Assembly (NCBI GenBank): GCA_963849955.1
Contig: CAWKJU010000027.1
Span: forward strand, 186,001 to 250,000
Direction: 5' to 3'
DNA: 64,000 nt
DNA from: CAWFGW01 sp963849955
Lineage (GTDB): Bacteria; Bacteroidota; Bacteroidia; Cytophagales; JAAEPT01
This document shows, piece after piece, positions 7,597 to 16,343 of the stretch (positions are counted from its first letter, which is position 1; each line of letters begins with the position of its first letter). The notes under the pieces are model-generated. The model searched no databases. It was not told the origin of the DNA and saw only the letters and a program-made list of their open reading frames with translations. Position numbers and translations under genes: made by a program.

Positions 7597-8865
7597 ATGA
7601 CGATAAAGAAATCAACTATTTTAATACTCTTTTTTATTTCTCTCACCATCTCTTCTTATAGTTCAAAACTATTATTAGAGATGAATGAGAGCCAAACTAA
7701 TCACTTAAAAGCATATGGCATCACTTATTGGGTGTTGGAATCCGGTTTAGAATGTGATTGGTTACTCAACTACAAAGGTGGGAGTTTTGTGTTGCCCTAT
7801 AACAAAGTCATTGAAAATGAATTAATCATCAGAGGTATCAGCTACAGTGTGATTTCTGATGCGCAATACCAGCAAATTGTCACTGAAATTTCGAGCCCCG
7901 ATGTGAATATGGATGTGATGAAGCTCGAAAAGGCACCTAAAATTGCTGTTTATTCTCCCAAAACTAAACAACCATGGGATGATGCTGTAACCCTTGTACT
8001 CACCTATGCTGAAATTCCTTATGATGTCATTTTTGATGACGAAATCATGGCGGATGCTTTAGCCAAGTATGATTGGCTCCACTTGCATCACGAAGACTTT
8101 ACGGGCCAATATGGTAAGTTCTATGCGAGCTACCATACACAACCGTGGTACATTCAGCAACAAAAGGATTATGAGGAAACAGCTAAAAAACATGGTTTCA
8201 ATAAAGTAAGCCAATTAAAGCTAGCTGTAGTTAAAAAAATACAAGCGTATGCTGCTGCAGGAGGTTTTATGTTTGCCATGTGTTCGGCTACAGACACCTA
8301 TGATATAGCATTGGCAGCAGAAGGTGTTGACATCTGCGAACACATGTTTGATGGTGACCCCGCTGATAGAAACGCCCAGCAGAAATTAGATTTCACCAAT
8401 ACGTTTGCATTCAAAGATTTTCAACTCAAAACCAACCCCTATGAGTACGAATATTCAACCATTGATAACCAATACAACGAACGCGGGTTAAATGAAAAGA
8501 ATGATTTTTTTAATCTCTTTACGTACTCTGCTAAGTGGGATCCTATCCCAACGATGCTAACTCAAAACCATACCAATACCATCCATGGATTTATGGGACA
8601 AACCACCGGATATAAAAAGAGGATGGTGAAATCTGATGTAGTGATTATGGGTGAAAACGAAGAAATAAACGAAGCACGCTATATCCACGGAATTATAGGT
8701 AAAGGCTTCTGGACTTTCTATGGCGGTCACGACCCGGAGGATTACCAGCATTTTGTCGGTGAGGAACCTACCGATTTAAATCTTCACCCCAACTCCCCTG
8801 GCTACCGTTTGATTTTGAACAACATCCTTTTTCCTGCTGCTAAGAAGAAAAAGAAGAAGACGTAA
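7597..8865 (+). CDS. Exported protein with a GATase-like core, function unknown
   Basis: 422 residues with an N-terminal signal peptide (about residues 1-22). Near residues 222-230 the stretch GGFMFAMCSATD looks like the nucleophile elbow of class I glutamine-amidotransferase/ThuA-like folds, with C229 as the candidate nucleophile. IAVYSPKTKQPWDDAV (115-130) resembles the first strand of that fold, and WTFYGGHDPED near residue 370 resembles the histidine-containing loop of ThuA-like proteins. Bacteroidota proteins like this are, as I recall, sometimes labelled asparagine synthetase B, but no synthetase domain or N-terminal Cys2 is visible. The C terminus is a run of six lysines. Its neighbours are repeats, so context gives no help. 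Confidence 0.5.
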   Translation: MTIKKSTILILFFISLTISSYSSKLLLEMNESQTNHLKAYGITYWVLESGLECDWLLNYKGGSFVLPYNKVIENELIIRGISYSVISDAQYQQIVTEISSPDVNMDVMKLEKAPKIAVYSPKTKQPWDDAVTLVLTYAEIPYDVIFDDEIMADALAKYDWLHLHHEDFTGQYGKFYASYHTQPWYIQQQKDYEETAKKHGFNKVSQLKLAVVKKIQAYAAAGGFMFAMCSATDTYDIALAAEGVDICEHMFDGDPADRNAQQKLDFTNTFAFKDFQLKTNPYEYEYSTIDNQYNERGLNEKNDFFNLFTYSAKWDPIPTMLTQNHTNTIHGFMGQTTGYKKRMVKSDVVIMGENEEINEARYIHGIIGKGFWTFYGGHDPEDYQHFVGEEPTDLNLHPNSPGYRLILNNILFPAAKKKKKKT

Positions 8866-8951
8866 GATTAATAACACGACATTACTAATGCGTTGTACTA
8901 TCGCAATGTGCTTAATTGAGGAGGTTAATAGAATAATTGTTTATCATAATT

Positions 8952-9372
8952 CGTCATTACCAGCTAAAGTATGAAGCGTGGTAAATCTAGCTGTCGAAGT
9001 ACGGATTAAGGGACTACCACGTAATTATTTCACTGCATTATGTAATTACTGGTAGTGACGATTATAATGGTATTAAAATACGTCATAACCAGCTGAAGCA
9101 TGAAGCGTGGTAATCTAGCTGTCGAAGTACGGATTGGTGGACTACCACGTAATTATTTCACTGCATTATGTAATTACTGGTAGTGACGATTATAATGGTA
9201 TTAAAATACGTCATAACCAGCTGAAGCATGAAGCGTGGTTATCTAACTGTCGAAGTACGGATTGGTGGACTACCACGTAATTACTTCACTGCATTATGTA
9301 ATTACTGGTAGTGACGATTATAATGGTATCAAAATACGTCATAACCAGCTGAAGCGTGAGGCGTGGTTACCT
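8952..9372. repeat. 128-bp tandem repeat, about 3.3 copies
   Basis: Units begin CGTCATAACCAGCTGAAGC at 9081, 9209 and 9337, with a diverged first unit at 8952. The period is 128 bases, or 129 for the first unit. Each unit has imperfect 12-base ends that are reverse complements (CGTCATAACCAG and CTGGTAGTGACG, 10 of 12), an inner perfect pair CGTGGTA/TACCACG and another pair GTAATTA/TAATTAC. A single-stranded copy would therefore fold into a branched hairpin. A 20-base AT-rich spacer separates the palindromes. Between the array and the next gene (9373-9470), and before it (8866-8951), no gene was recognised. Confidence 0.85.
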
Positions 9373-9470
9373 TACGATCGTTACCTCTACCTAAAAGACT
9401 ACACACATTCCTACTCGTTCCTCCTAGAAATTGGTATTGACGTATTAATAGGAGGAATAGACAGCTAAGT

Positions 9471-10835
9471 CTACATCGGATCTTCTTGTTGTATCTTACC
9501 CATTTTAAAACCTTTGTAAGAGAAGAAAAACAAATAAGCGTAACATACTAAGCAAATTGTAAAGCTATACTGATATGGCATAAATTCGACCATCACACTT
9601 TGAATCTGTGGAATAATTGCTCCACCCAATACCATTGCTACCATAATACCCGAACCTTCACTGGTGTGTTCTTTCAATCCTCTAATACCTAATGGGAAAA
9701 TTGATGGCCACATGATGGAGTTCATTAGTCCTACTAAAACAAGCAAAACACCTGCAACTGGTACTTGTATAGGCTTAAACCCGATGCCAAAAATGCCCGT
9801 TTCGCAGTTTGTTCCCATTTCAATTACTGACACGTTAACCATTTTTGTAATAAGTGGAGTAAACATGCTACCCAGCACTAACAAAAAGGCCGCTGCAGTA
9901 ACCACCTGTAACGCTTTGTGTGTCTTTATTTTTTGTAAAATAACACTCCCAGCAAACCGACCGATCATGGCACTACCCCAATAATACGCTAATAGCCTTG
10001 ATGCATCATATTCTGCTAACACTCCTAACCCGCCATGTCCATCGGAAGCAGGCTCACTTAGATATAAAATCAACAAACTACCGATAGCTACTTCAGCACC
10101 TACATAGAAGAATATCGCTAGTGCACCAAACTTTAAATGCAAATAATCAAAAGCACTTCCTTTTGTTTCTTTCTCTCTTTCAGGTATAATTTTAGGAAGT
10201 TTAATCAACCATAAAGTGGCTGCAATAGCAACACCCAACAAAGCCAACGCAATGTAAGGCATACGAACAGCTGCTGCTTTTTCTAATTTATCAGTGATAC
10301 ACTCATCTAAAATAAGCCATCCTCCCAAAATCGGACCTATAAATGTTGCTACTGAATTAAATGCTCCACCTAAATTTAATCGTGCTGAGGCAGTTTCTGG
10401 GGAACCTAATGCTGGTATGTATGGATTGATAGCTACTTGCAATAAAGTTAATCCACTTGCCACTATAAAAAGAGAGACCAAAAACATGGCATATGACCCG
10501 ATCATGGAAGACGGAACAAAACCTAACAAGCCTAAGGACATAATTGCCAAACCAGCCATTAACCCTTTTTTGTAACCAATTTTATCAATGAGTTTTCCAA
10601 ATGGATAAGAAGTAACAAAGTATGCTGTAAAGAAACAGAATTGAATTAAAATCGCTTGCCATGGTTTGAGGTCAAATGTACCTTTCAAACTTGGGATTAA
10701 AACATCATTTAAAACTGTAATAAAGCCAATGATAAAAAACAAGGCACACATAATGGCCATTGCAAAACCGTAGTTTTTATTCCCTTGATTTTCTATTGAT
10801 ACGCCTGCTGAAACACCGGCTCCACCTCCTGCCAT
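9471..10835 (-). CDS. Sugar MFS transporter, FucP/NagP-like
   Basis: 454-residue inner-membrane proton symporter of the FucP subfamily of the major facilitator superfamily, with 12 predicted membrane segments. The first segment (MCALFFIIGFITVLNDVLIP) and FTAYFVTSYPFGKLIDKIGYKKG are typical of this subfamily (glucose/galactose, fucose and GlcNAc permeases). The N terminus is an unusual glycine/alanine-rich leader (MAGGGAGVSAGVS). The next gene upstream on the same strand is a glucosamine-6-phosphate deaminase fusion, so N-acetylglucosamine is a likely substrate, by inference. The 298-base gap with a microsatellite between them makes a single transcript uncertain. Confidence 0.85.
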   Translation of the reverse strand: MAGGGAGVSAGVSIENQGNKNYGFAMAIMCALFFIIGFITVLNDVLIPSLKGTFDLKPWQAILIQFCFFTAYFVTSYPFGKLIDKIGYKKGLMAGLAIMSLGLLGFVPSSMIGSYAMFLVSLFIVASGLTLLQVAINPYIPALGSPETASARLNLGGAFNSVATFIGPILGGWLILDECITDKLEKAAAVRMPYIALALLGVAIAATLWLIKLPKIIPEREKETKGSAFDYLHLKFGALAIFFYVGAEVAIGSLLILYLSEPASDGHGGLGVLAEYDASRLLAYYWGSAMIGRFAGSVILQKIKTHKALQVVTAAAFLLVLGSMFTPLITKMVNVSVIEMGTNCETGIFGIGFKPIQVPVAGVLLVLVGLMNSIMWPSIFPLGIRGLKEHTSEGSGIMVAMVLGGAIIPQIQSVMVEFMPYQYSFTICLVCYAYLFFFSYKGFKMGKIQQEDPM

Positions 10836-11033
10836 AATTGTAATAGTTATTTAAAAACCCAACGTTTTATTATCTAAAAAACACACGAATATAAGAAAGT
10901 ATTGAATAATGAGTAACTAGATTAGAGTATTTAGTAGCTAGAAATTATAAGTGAGTTGTGCGACTATTAGATTTTTGATGTTTGATGTGCAACTAGTAAG
11001 TGTGAGACATGGAAAATTTACTCTTAAGAAAAA

Positions 11034-11135
11034 CATAATTCATAATTCATAATTCATAATTCATAATTCATAATTCATAATTCATAATTCATAATTCATA
11101 ATTCATAATTCATAATTCATAATTCATAATTCATT
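11034..11135. repeat. 7-bp microsatellite, about 14.5 copies
   Basis: The unit CATAATT is repeated without interruption over about 102 bases and runs directly into the stop codon (TTA on this strand, 11134-11136) of the NagB fusion gene. Such arrays change length by slippage. Here the array sits in the 3' untranslated region of the leftward gene. The rest of 10836-11033 is AT-rich and shows nothing definite. Confidence 0.9.
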
Positions 11136-13077
11136 ACCTAAACTTCACTTCATCATGAAAATAGTACCTACGAAAAGCTTCCATGGCGGCATATTCAGGC
11201 AAACCTAGTGCATTATATAAGGCAGCAGTTTCGGAATTTCGGTTTTCAGCTCGTTGCCAAAATTCTCTCGAATCATTTCCTTGAAACACCACTCCATCCT
11301 TTTGAGATTGGTGTTTCCAAATCCCGTGTCGTTTTTGAATCACTTGATTAGGACTCATGGGTACGGCCATCTCAATGTTTTCTATCTCCCACTCTGCCCA
11401 CGCACCTCGGTACAACCACACCCAACAATCCTGCATAAAGGGTTCATCTTTTAATTCTTCAATTGCTTCAAAAATAGCATCTAGGCAAACCTTATGTGTA
11501 CCATGTGGGTCAGCTAAATCGCCTGCTGCATAGATTTGATGTGGTTGAACGTCTTTAATCAAATTGACTACCAATTGTACATCAGCTTTTGAAAGTGGCT
11601 TTTTCATCACTTTCCCCGTTTCATAAAAGGGCATATTTAAAAAATGTACTTTATCATCATTCAAACCCACATATCTACACGTAGACAAGGCCTCCCCTTG
11701 GCGAATCAAACCTTTTATTTTTCTTAATTCTTGGAGGTCAATCTCACTAGTTTTTTTGTTTTTCACAAAATCCAAACACTTGGAGTATAGCTTTTTAATA
11801 GCATCATCATTGAGGTTGAATGTCTCATGAAAACGGTTTACAAAATCAATAAAACGCAAGGCTTCATCATCGGAAACCGCAATATTACCAGAAACTTGAT
11901 AAGCTACATGCACGTCATGCTCTTGTTCGTGTAAACGGATAAGTGTGCCTCCCATGGATATAATATCATCATCAGGATGTGGTGAGAAGATGAGGCACCG
12001 CTTTTGAGCTGGCACTGCACGTTCAGGGCGATAACGGTCGTCTCTTCGTGGTTTTCCGCCTGGCCAGCCTGTAATGGTTCGGTGGAGCTGATTAAAGACA
12101 ACAATGTTAATATCATAAGCTGGACCCCGTTCAGCTAACAAATCATTTAAACCATTTTCATTGTAATCGTGTTCCGTTAACATTAAAATAGGTTTACCAA
12201 TTTTGATAGCCATTCCTACCACGGCTCGTTTTACTAAACTATCGGTCCAAATCACCTCATCAACTAACCAAGGGGATTTTATTCGTGTTAATTCCTGAGA
12301 GGCTCCTTCATCCAGCACCATTGTGACTTGATCATGCAGTTGTAAGAAAGAAGCAGGAATATGATCAGTTACCTTCCCTTCTACTGCTTCACTTACAATC
12401 CGTGCTTTCCCTTCTCCCCATGCTAACAGTATTACCTGTTTGGCTTCCATAATTTTTTGAATTCCCAGCGTTATTGCTCGTCTTGGTGTCGCCTCTAAAC
12501 CGAAAAAATCATTTTGCGCAGCAGCACGCGTGGCGTAATCGAGTGCTACAATCCGTGTTTTAGAACTTACTTGTGCTCCAGGTTCATTAAACCCGATATG
12601 ACCGTTACCCCCAATGCCTAGAATTTGTAAATCAATTCCTCCGTAATTATTTATTAGTTGTTCATAATCTTTACAATACTTAGCAATCTCATCTTTGGAT
12701 AACGTTCCATCTGGAATATGACAGTTTTCGTTCTTGATATCCACGTGATCAAATAACATTTCATGCATGTAACGAACGTAGGATTGAATGGCGTCAGGAG
12801 ACATAGGATAATATTCATCCAAATTAAATGAGACGACATTATGAAAGCTAAGCCCTTCTCTTTGATGAATTTTCACCAACTCAGCATACAATGATTTAGG
12901 GCTATTACCCGTAGCCATACCCAATACACAGGGTTTCCCTTCTTTTTGTTTTTGTAAAATTAAATCAGCGATCACACGGGCTACCCTTTCTGAACCTTCT
13001 TGTGCCGTGTTAAAAGTTACTGTAGGTATTTTTTCAAAAACCCGAGTTGCTTGATTATCAATTTTAAGTGAAGTCAT
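11134..13077 (-). CDS. nagB: Glucosamine-6-phosphate deaminase fused to a PIG-L deacetylase-type domain
   Basis: 647-residue two-domain cytoplasmic protein. Residues about 20-280 are NagB, which converts glucosamine-6-phosphate to fructose-6-phosphate and ammonia: NLDEYYP with D87, and the signature GIGGNGHIGFNEPG at 154-167 with H160. Residues about 358-640 are a PIG-L/LmbE-type domain with the zinc motif SPHPDD (H367, D369, D370) and a later DPHGTHKVC histidine motif. Ordinary NagB is about 260 residues. Similar long NagB proteins are known in Bacteroidota, so this is a real fusion, not a frameshift artefact. No nagA is nearby, which raises the question whether the second domain removes the acetyl group from GlcNAc-6-P. 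The upstream gap is short and the downstream side is a microsatellite. Confidence 0.92.
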   Translation of the reverse strand: MTSLKIDNQATRVFEKIPTVTFNTAQEGSERVARVIADLILQKQKEGKPCVLGMATGNSPKSLYAELVKIHQREGLSFHNVVSFNLDEYYPMSPDAIQSYVRYMHEMLFDHVDIKNENCHIPDGTLSKDEIAKYCKDYEQLINNYGGIDLQILGIGGNGHIGFNEPGAQVSSKTRIVALDYATRAAAQNDFFGLEATPRRAITLGIQKIMEAKQVILLAWGEGKARIVSEAVEGKVTDHIPASFLQLHDQVTMVLDEGASQELTRIKSPWLVDEVIWTDSLVKRAVVGMAIKIGKPILMLTEHDYNENGLNDLLAERGPAYDINIVVFNQLHRTITGWPGGKPRRDDRYRPERAVPAQKRCLIFSPHPDDDIISMGGTLIRLHEQEHDVHVAYQVSGNIAVSDDEALRFIDFVNRFHETFNLNDDAIKKLYSKCLDFVKNKKTSEIDLQELRKIKGLIRQGEALSTCRYVGLNDDKVHFLNMPFYETGKVMKKPLSKADVQLVVNLIKDVQPHQIYAAGDLADPHGTHKVCLDAIFEAIEELKDEPFMQDCWVWLYRGAWAEWEIENIEMAVPMSPNQVIQKRHGIWKHQSQKDGVVFQGNDSREFWQRAENRNSETAALYNALGLPEYAAMEAFRRYYFHDEVKFR

Positions 13078-13150
13078 AAACCATTCTTTGTAGCAAAATA
13101 AAGAATAGCTCTTGAGATATTACGAGAAGGGTGAAAAAAATTAAGTCTAA

Positions 13151-13390
13151 TTATTCGGAAACAGCCATCTCCTTTTTTTTCTTTTTATACCGATAGTAAA
13201 ATACACCACCGATTATAGCCATCAAAATGTATGGAATCGGCATTAAAAATAAAATCCCTTCATTAATTCCACCACCAATAGTGCTTCCTTCATCTTGGTT
13301 TTCAAGCGTAGCTTTACACATCGCGCACTGTGCCATGCTGTTGGCTGATAAAATCAGTAAAAACAAACCAGATAGAAGTCGTTTTCTCAT
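13151..13390 (-). CDS. Small exported membrane protein at the end of the oxidase cluster
   Basis: 79 residues starting at ATG 13388-13390: a signal sequence (MRKRLLSGLFLLILSANSMAQ), then CAMCKATLE with a CxxC pair, a single membrane helix and a basic tail KKKKKEMAVSE. A longer frame to 13501 would add 37 residues that overlap the upstream gene, and would bury the signal peptide, so the shorter start is preferred. Last gene of the oxidase block, 32 bases after the DUF420 gene. The cysteine pair suggests a copper or haem assembly role, but the family is not named from sequence. Confidence 0.7.
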   Translation of the reverse strand: MRKRLLSGLFLLILSANSMAQCAMCKATLENQDEGSTIGGGINEGILFLMPIPYILMAIIGGVFYYRYKKKKKEMAVSE

Positions 13391-13422
13391 AATCACAAAG
13401 TTAGCTGAGAATAAAGGATTTA

Positions 13423-13947
13423 TCAAACGTAATAAGGACGAATCATAAAATAAACGGTGACACCAGATATCGCCACATATAACCATATAGGGTATCCCCA
13501 CTTTACAATCTTTTTATGTGTTTCAAAGTTCGCCTTCAAAGCATGATAAAATGCTAAGAGTACAAAAGGTATCACTGCAATGGAAAGTAAAATATGCGTC
13601 AGTAGAATAAAAAAGTAAATCGACCGGATGGTGCCTTCACCACCAAAAGGTGTTGATTCTACTTGCGAATGATACACTACATAAGAAAGTAAAAACAAGG
13701 TCGATAAGATTAAAGCTGCAAACATGCTCAACTGATGGGCTTTGATCCGCTGATTTTTAATAAATAGTAACGCAAGGATTAAACACACTGCGGTACTACT
13801 ATTCAAAATGGCATTCAAATGGGGTAAAAAAGTAAAATCCTGGTTTCCTAAACTGATAAACTGCGGTAAAAACAACAATACGGCCACCAATAAAGGAACA
13901 ACAACAGAAAGTATTCCAATAATTAAATAAGCAGTTCTATCTTTCAT
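13423..13947 (-). CDS. DUF420 membrane protein, cytochrome oxidase assembly (CtaM-like)
   Basis: 174 residues from ATG 13945-13947 (MKDRTAYLIIG), with about five membrane helices. The HLNAILNSSTAVCLILA and HQLSMFAAL segments and the later TPFGGEG...FFILLTHILLS region match the DUF420 family. The Staphylococcus member CtaM is needed for haem-copper oxidase maturation. The start overlaps the end of the SCO gene by 11 bases, which suggests translational coupling; an earlier ATG at 13974 would add nine residues. It is flanked by SCO and the small CxxC protein in the oxidase operon, which supports an assembly role. Confidence 0.8.
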   Translation of the reverse strand: MKDRTAYLIIGILSVVVPLLVAVLLFLPQFISLGNQDFTFLPHLNAILNSSTAVCLILALLFIKNQRIKAHQLSMFAALILSTLFLLSYVVYHSQVESTPFGGEGTIRSIYFFILLTHILLSIAVIPFVLLAFYHALKANFETHKKIVKWGYPIWLYVAISGVTVYFMIRPYYV

Positions 13948-14584
13948 AAGTATGGAGCAAAACTTGAATTTCAATAATTAACCGATCAACATCTTCTTTG
14001 TTTGTTCCATCGTAGAAACCCCGAATTTGTTTATCCTTATCAATCAATACTAATTTTTCACTATGTACGAAACCTTCATCACTATCTTCTTCTCCAGCTA
14101 TAATGTAATAATCCTTTCTTGCCTTGGTATAAATTTCCTCTGCATCACCAGTAACAAAATACCATTTATCAGAAGTAGCATTGTACTTTTGTGCATAGCC
14201 GCTTAAAACGTTTCCTTTATCATAATCAGGATCTACCGAGTGAGATAATATTTTTACCTGATCATTATCTTTAAAGTATTCTTGTATTCGTGTAAGTTGT
14301 GTACTCATTTTAGGACATATACTCGTGCATTTGGTAAAGAAAAAATCAGCAACATAGACAGAGCCATCAAATTCTTTGTCGGTAACAGGATTCCCTTCTG
14401 CATCTGGAAAAGAAAAAGCCTTAACCTTATGGTATATGGTATCTCCAGATTCATTCAATGACTTAGGCCCCATAATTGGTAAGTCATAATAATTCTCAGA
14501 TTGAGTAGTGAGAAAGAAGTATAAAAAAACCGGTACTACTAAAATGATTAGTAGAATACCGGTTTGAAATTTATTTTTTAGCAT
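13937..14584 (-). CDS. SCO1/SenC family copper chaperone
   Basis: 215-residue thioredoxin-fold protein anchored by an N-terminal membrane helix (residues 8-25) and facing the periplasm. It delivers copper to the CuA centre of oxidase subunit II. The copper-binding motif is C86-TSI-C90 (CxxxC), with the third ligand H174 in GFVHSEK. Lies 5 bases after the subunit IV gene and overlaps the DUF420 gene by 11 bases. Confidence 0.92.
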   Translation of the reverse strand: MLKNKFQTGILLIILVVPVFLYFFLTTQSENYYDLPIMGPKSLNESGDTIYHKVKAFSFPDAEGNPVTDKEFDGSVYVADFFFTKCTSICPKMSTQLTRIQEYFKDNDQVKILSHSVDPDYDKGNVLSGYAQKYNATSDKWYFVTGDAEEIYTKARKDYYIIAGEEDSDEGFVHSEKLVLIDKDKQIRGFYDGTNKEDVDRLIIEIQVLLHTYER

Positions 14585-14589
14585 TTGTC

Positions 14590-14940
14590 TTATTTATACC
14601 ATTCGGATATAGCCATAAATATTGCATCTGACTCCATCAAAAAAGCCGTTATTGCCCAAACCAGGAAAAGTAAAGGTAAAATAACTGAATATACCAATGA
14701 TTTTCTTTCATGACCCAAGTGCATAAACTCACTCACAATAAAGAAAGCTTTAACCACTGTTAAGGCAATGAAGATAAATATTTTAGTGTATTTAAATGTA
14801 TGATCCAAACCAAAAGCAAAAGCAAATTCTATAGCTGTAATAAACGCTAGAATACCTGCAACTTTCCAGATTTTAAGAATCTTATTTCTGTCTGCTGGTA
14901 TTACTTCAACTTCTGTTGTATGATTATTATGTGCTGACAT
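14590..14940 (-). CDS. Cytochrome c oxidase subunit IV family protein
   Basis: 116 residues with three membrane helices (about 27-48, 53-75 and 84-105), matching the small bacterial COX4/CyoD-like subunit. The central VVKAFFIVSEFMHLGHERKS is the conserved part of the family. The N terminus is short and hydrophilic. It stabilises the oxidase and has no cofactors. It is placed 37 bases after subunit III and 5 bases before SCO. Confidence 0.85.
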   Translation of the reverse strand: MSAHNNHTTEVEVIPADRNKILKIWKVAGILAFITAIEFAFAFGLDHTFKYTKIFIFIALTVVKAFFIVSEFMHLGHERKSLVYSVILPLLFLVWAITAFLMESDAIFMAISEWYK

Positions 14941-14977
14941 ATTAACTATTTTTTAAATTCTAATTAATTGAAATAGA

Positions 14978-15721
14978 CTAGACTAAGTAGAAGAAGGTAA
15001 ATACAAATACCCAAACTAAATCGACAAAGTGCCAGTATAAACCAACTTTTTCAACCATTTCATAATGACCTCGCTGCTGATATAAGCCAGTAGCAACATT
15101 GTAAAATATGATAATGTTAATGATTACGCCCGATAAAACGTGTGTTCCGTGAAAACCAGTGATGAAGAAAAAGAAGTCAGCAAATGCTGGAGGACCATAC
15201 TCATTTACAACTAAGTTAGCTCCAAAAATATCACCAACTCCATCTCCGTTAATATCCATCCCATGAGAAGTACCATGGATAAAGTGTGTCCACTCCCAAG
15301 CTTGACATCCTAAGAACATGATACCACCTAGCACAGTCCAAAGCATCCACTTTTCAACAGCTGCTTTATCCATTCGTTGCCCTGCCTCAACTGCTAACAC
15401 CATTGTAACAGAAGATAGAATCAAAATAAATGTCATCAATCCCACAAAAACAAGTGGCATATCAGCATGTCCCATAAATGGAAATGCGTTATATACTTTT
15501 TCAGGAATAGGCCATTTATCAAAAGAAGGAACATAACCAACTATTTCATTAGCCTGGTGTTTGAAACGGTCATAACCATATGCAATCAAAAGCCCTGAGA
15601 AAGTAAAAGCATCAGAGACTAAGAAAAACCACATCATGATTTTTCCATAGCTTGCTCCCATTGGCGCAACGCCACCACCCCATAAGTCTTGTTTTTCGTC
15701 TACTACAGCAGAATGAGCCAT
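14978..15721 (-). CDS. ctaE: Cytochrome c oxidase subunit III
   Basis: 247-residue inner-membrane subunit with about seven helices. Typical motifs are WFFLVSDAFTFSGLLIAYG near the start, ITGFHGTHVLSGVIIN near residue 190 and YWHFVDLVWVFVFTFFYL at the C terminus. A loop of about 40 residues (GTSHGMDINGDGVGDIFG region) is longer than in standard subunit III; it includes an EF-hand-like DINGDGVGD segment that might bind calcium. It follows a shorter subunit III paralogue by 6 bases. Confidence 0.9.
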   Translation of the reverse strand: MAHSAVVDEKQDLWGGGVAPMGASYGKIMMWFFLVSDAFTFSGLLIAYGYDRFKHQANEIVGYVPSFDKWPIPEKVYNAFPFMGHADMPLVFVGLMTFILILSSVTMVLAVEAGQRMDKAAVEKWMLWTVLGGIMFLGCQAWEWTHFIHGTSHGMDINGDGVGDIFGANLVVNEYGPPAFADFFFFITGFHGTHVLSGVIINIIIFYNVATGLYQQRGHYEMVEKVGLYWHFVDLVWVFVFTFFYLV

Positions 15722-15727
15722 ACGTTA

Positions 15728-16339
15728 TTAATGATTAAATATTAGAAATAGGTAAAGATAAATCCAGAGTGCACCTAGAAAGTGCCAGTAATTACCACAG
15801 GCTTCAATCCACAGTTGCTTCTTGGAATTAATTTTATTTTTGAATGTTAAAATCACTACTGCTAACAGAAAACCTAATCCTGTTATGATATGAAACCCGT
15901 GTAAGCCTGACAACACATACAGAAATGACCCAGCAGGATTACTGTATTCTCCACCAAACACAACACCAAATCCATTTAAAAACTTGTAGTTATACAACTG
16001 AATCCATGAATAATATTGACTAACTAGAAAAGCAACACCCAAAGAAAGTGTTATCCCTAAATACATTTTTACTCTTACTATGTCGTCTTTCTTTGAAGCT
16101 AAATACCCCAGATGATAGGCTATACTACTCAATACAATCAAGACTGTACTTATTGTAAAGACGGAAGGTAATTCAAACTCTAACCAATTGCCTTCACCTT
16201 TTCTTACAATGTAAGCACTTGATAATGCTCCAAACATCATAAATATAGAACCCATTAAAATCCATACTATGAATTTTTTAGGGTGAACAGCAAACCCTTG
16301 TTCTTTATGATTTTCGATATGTAGCGAAGTGTTATTCAT
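15728..16339 (-). CDS. Haem-copper oxidase subunit III family protein, shorter paralogue
   Basis: 203 residues with five to six helices and the same C-terminal signature (LSGLHGFHIITGLGF, then NYWHFLGALWIYLYLF) as the neighbouring 247-residue subunit III. Lies 4 bases after ctaB and 6 bases before ctaE. Tandem subunit III genes occur in Bacteroidota oxidase clusters. Either both are structural subunits or one replaces missing helices of the other. Confidence 0.88.
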   Translation of the reverse strand: MNNTSLHIENHKEQGFAVHPKKFIVWILMGSIFMMFGALSSAYIVRKGEGNWLEFELPSVFTISTVLIVLSSIAYHLGYLASKKDDIVRVKMYLGITLSLGVAFLVSQYYSWIQLYNYKFLNGFGVVFGGEYSNPAGSFLYVLSGLHGFHIITGLGFLLAVVILTFKNKINSKKQLWIEACGNYWHFLGALWIYLYLFLIFNH

Positions 16340-16343
16340 TTAT

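Noticed and set aside
8952..9372. Tandem repeat as a CRISPR array
   Set aside because: Units are 128 bases and adjacent, with the 20-base spacers nearly identical; no cas genes are in the window.
9262..9468. 68-residue frame on the plus strand
   Set aside because: Its first half lies in the 128-bp tandem repeat units; the remainder matches no family I recognise.
11034..11135. Microsatellite as replication origin iterons
   Set aside because: The unit is only 7 bases of low complexity, with no dnaA, rep gene or DnaA boxes seen.
13391..13501. N-terminal extension of the small CxxC protein
   Set aside because: The added 37 residues overlap the DUF420 coding region and would put the signal peptide inside the protein.
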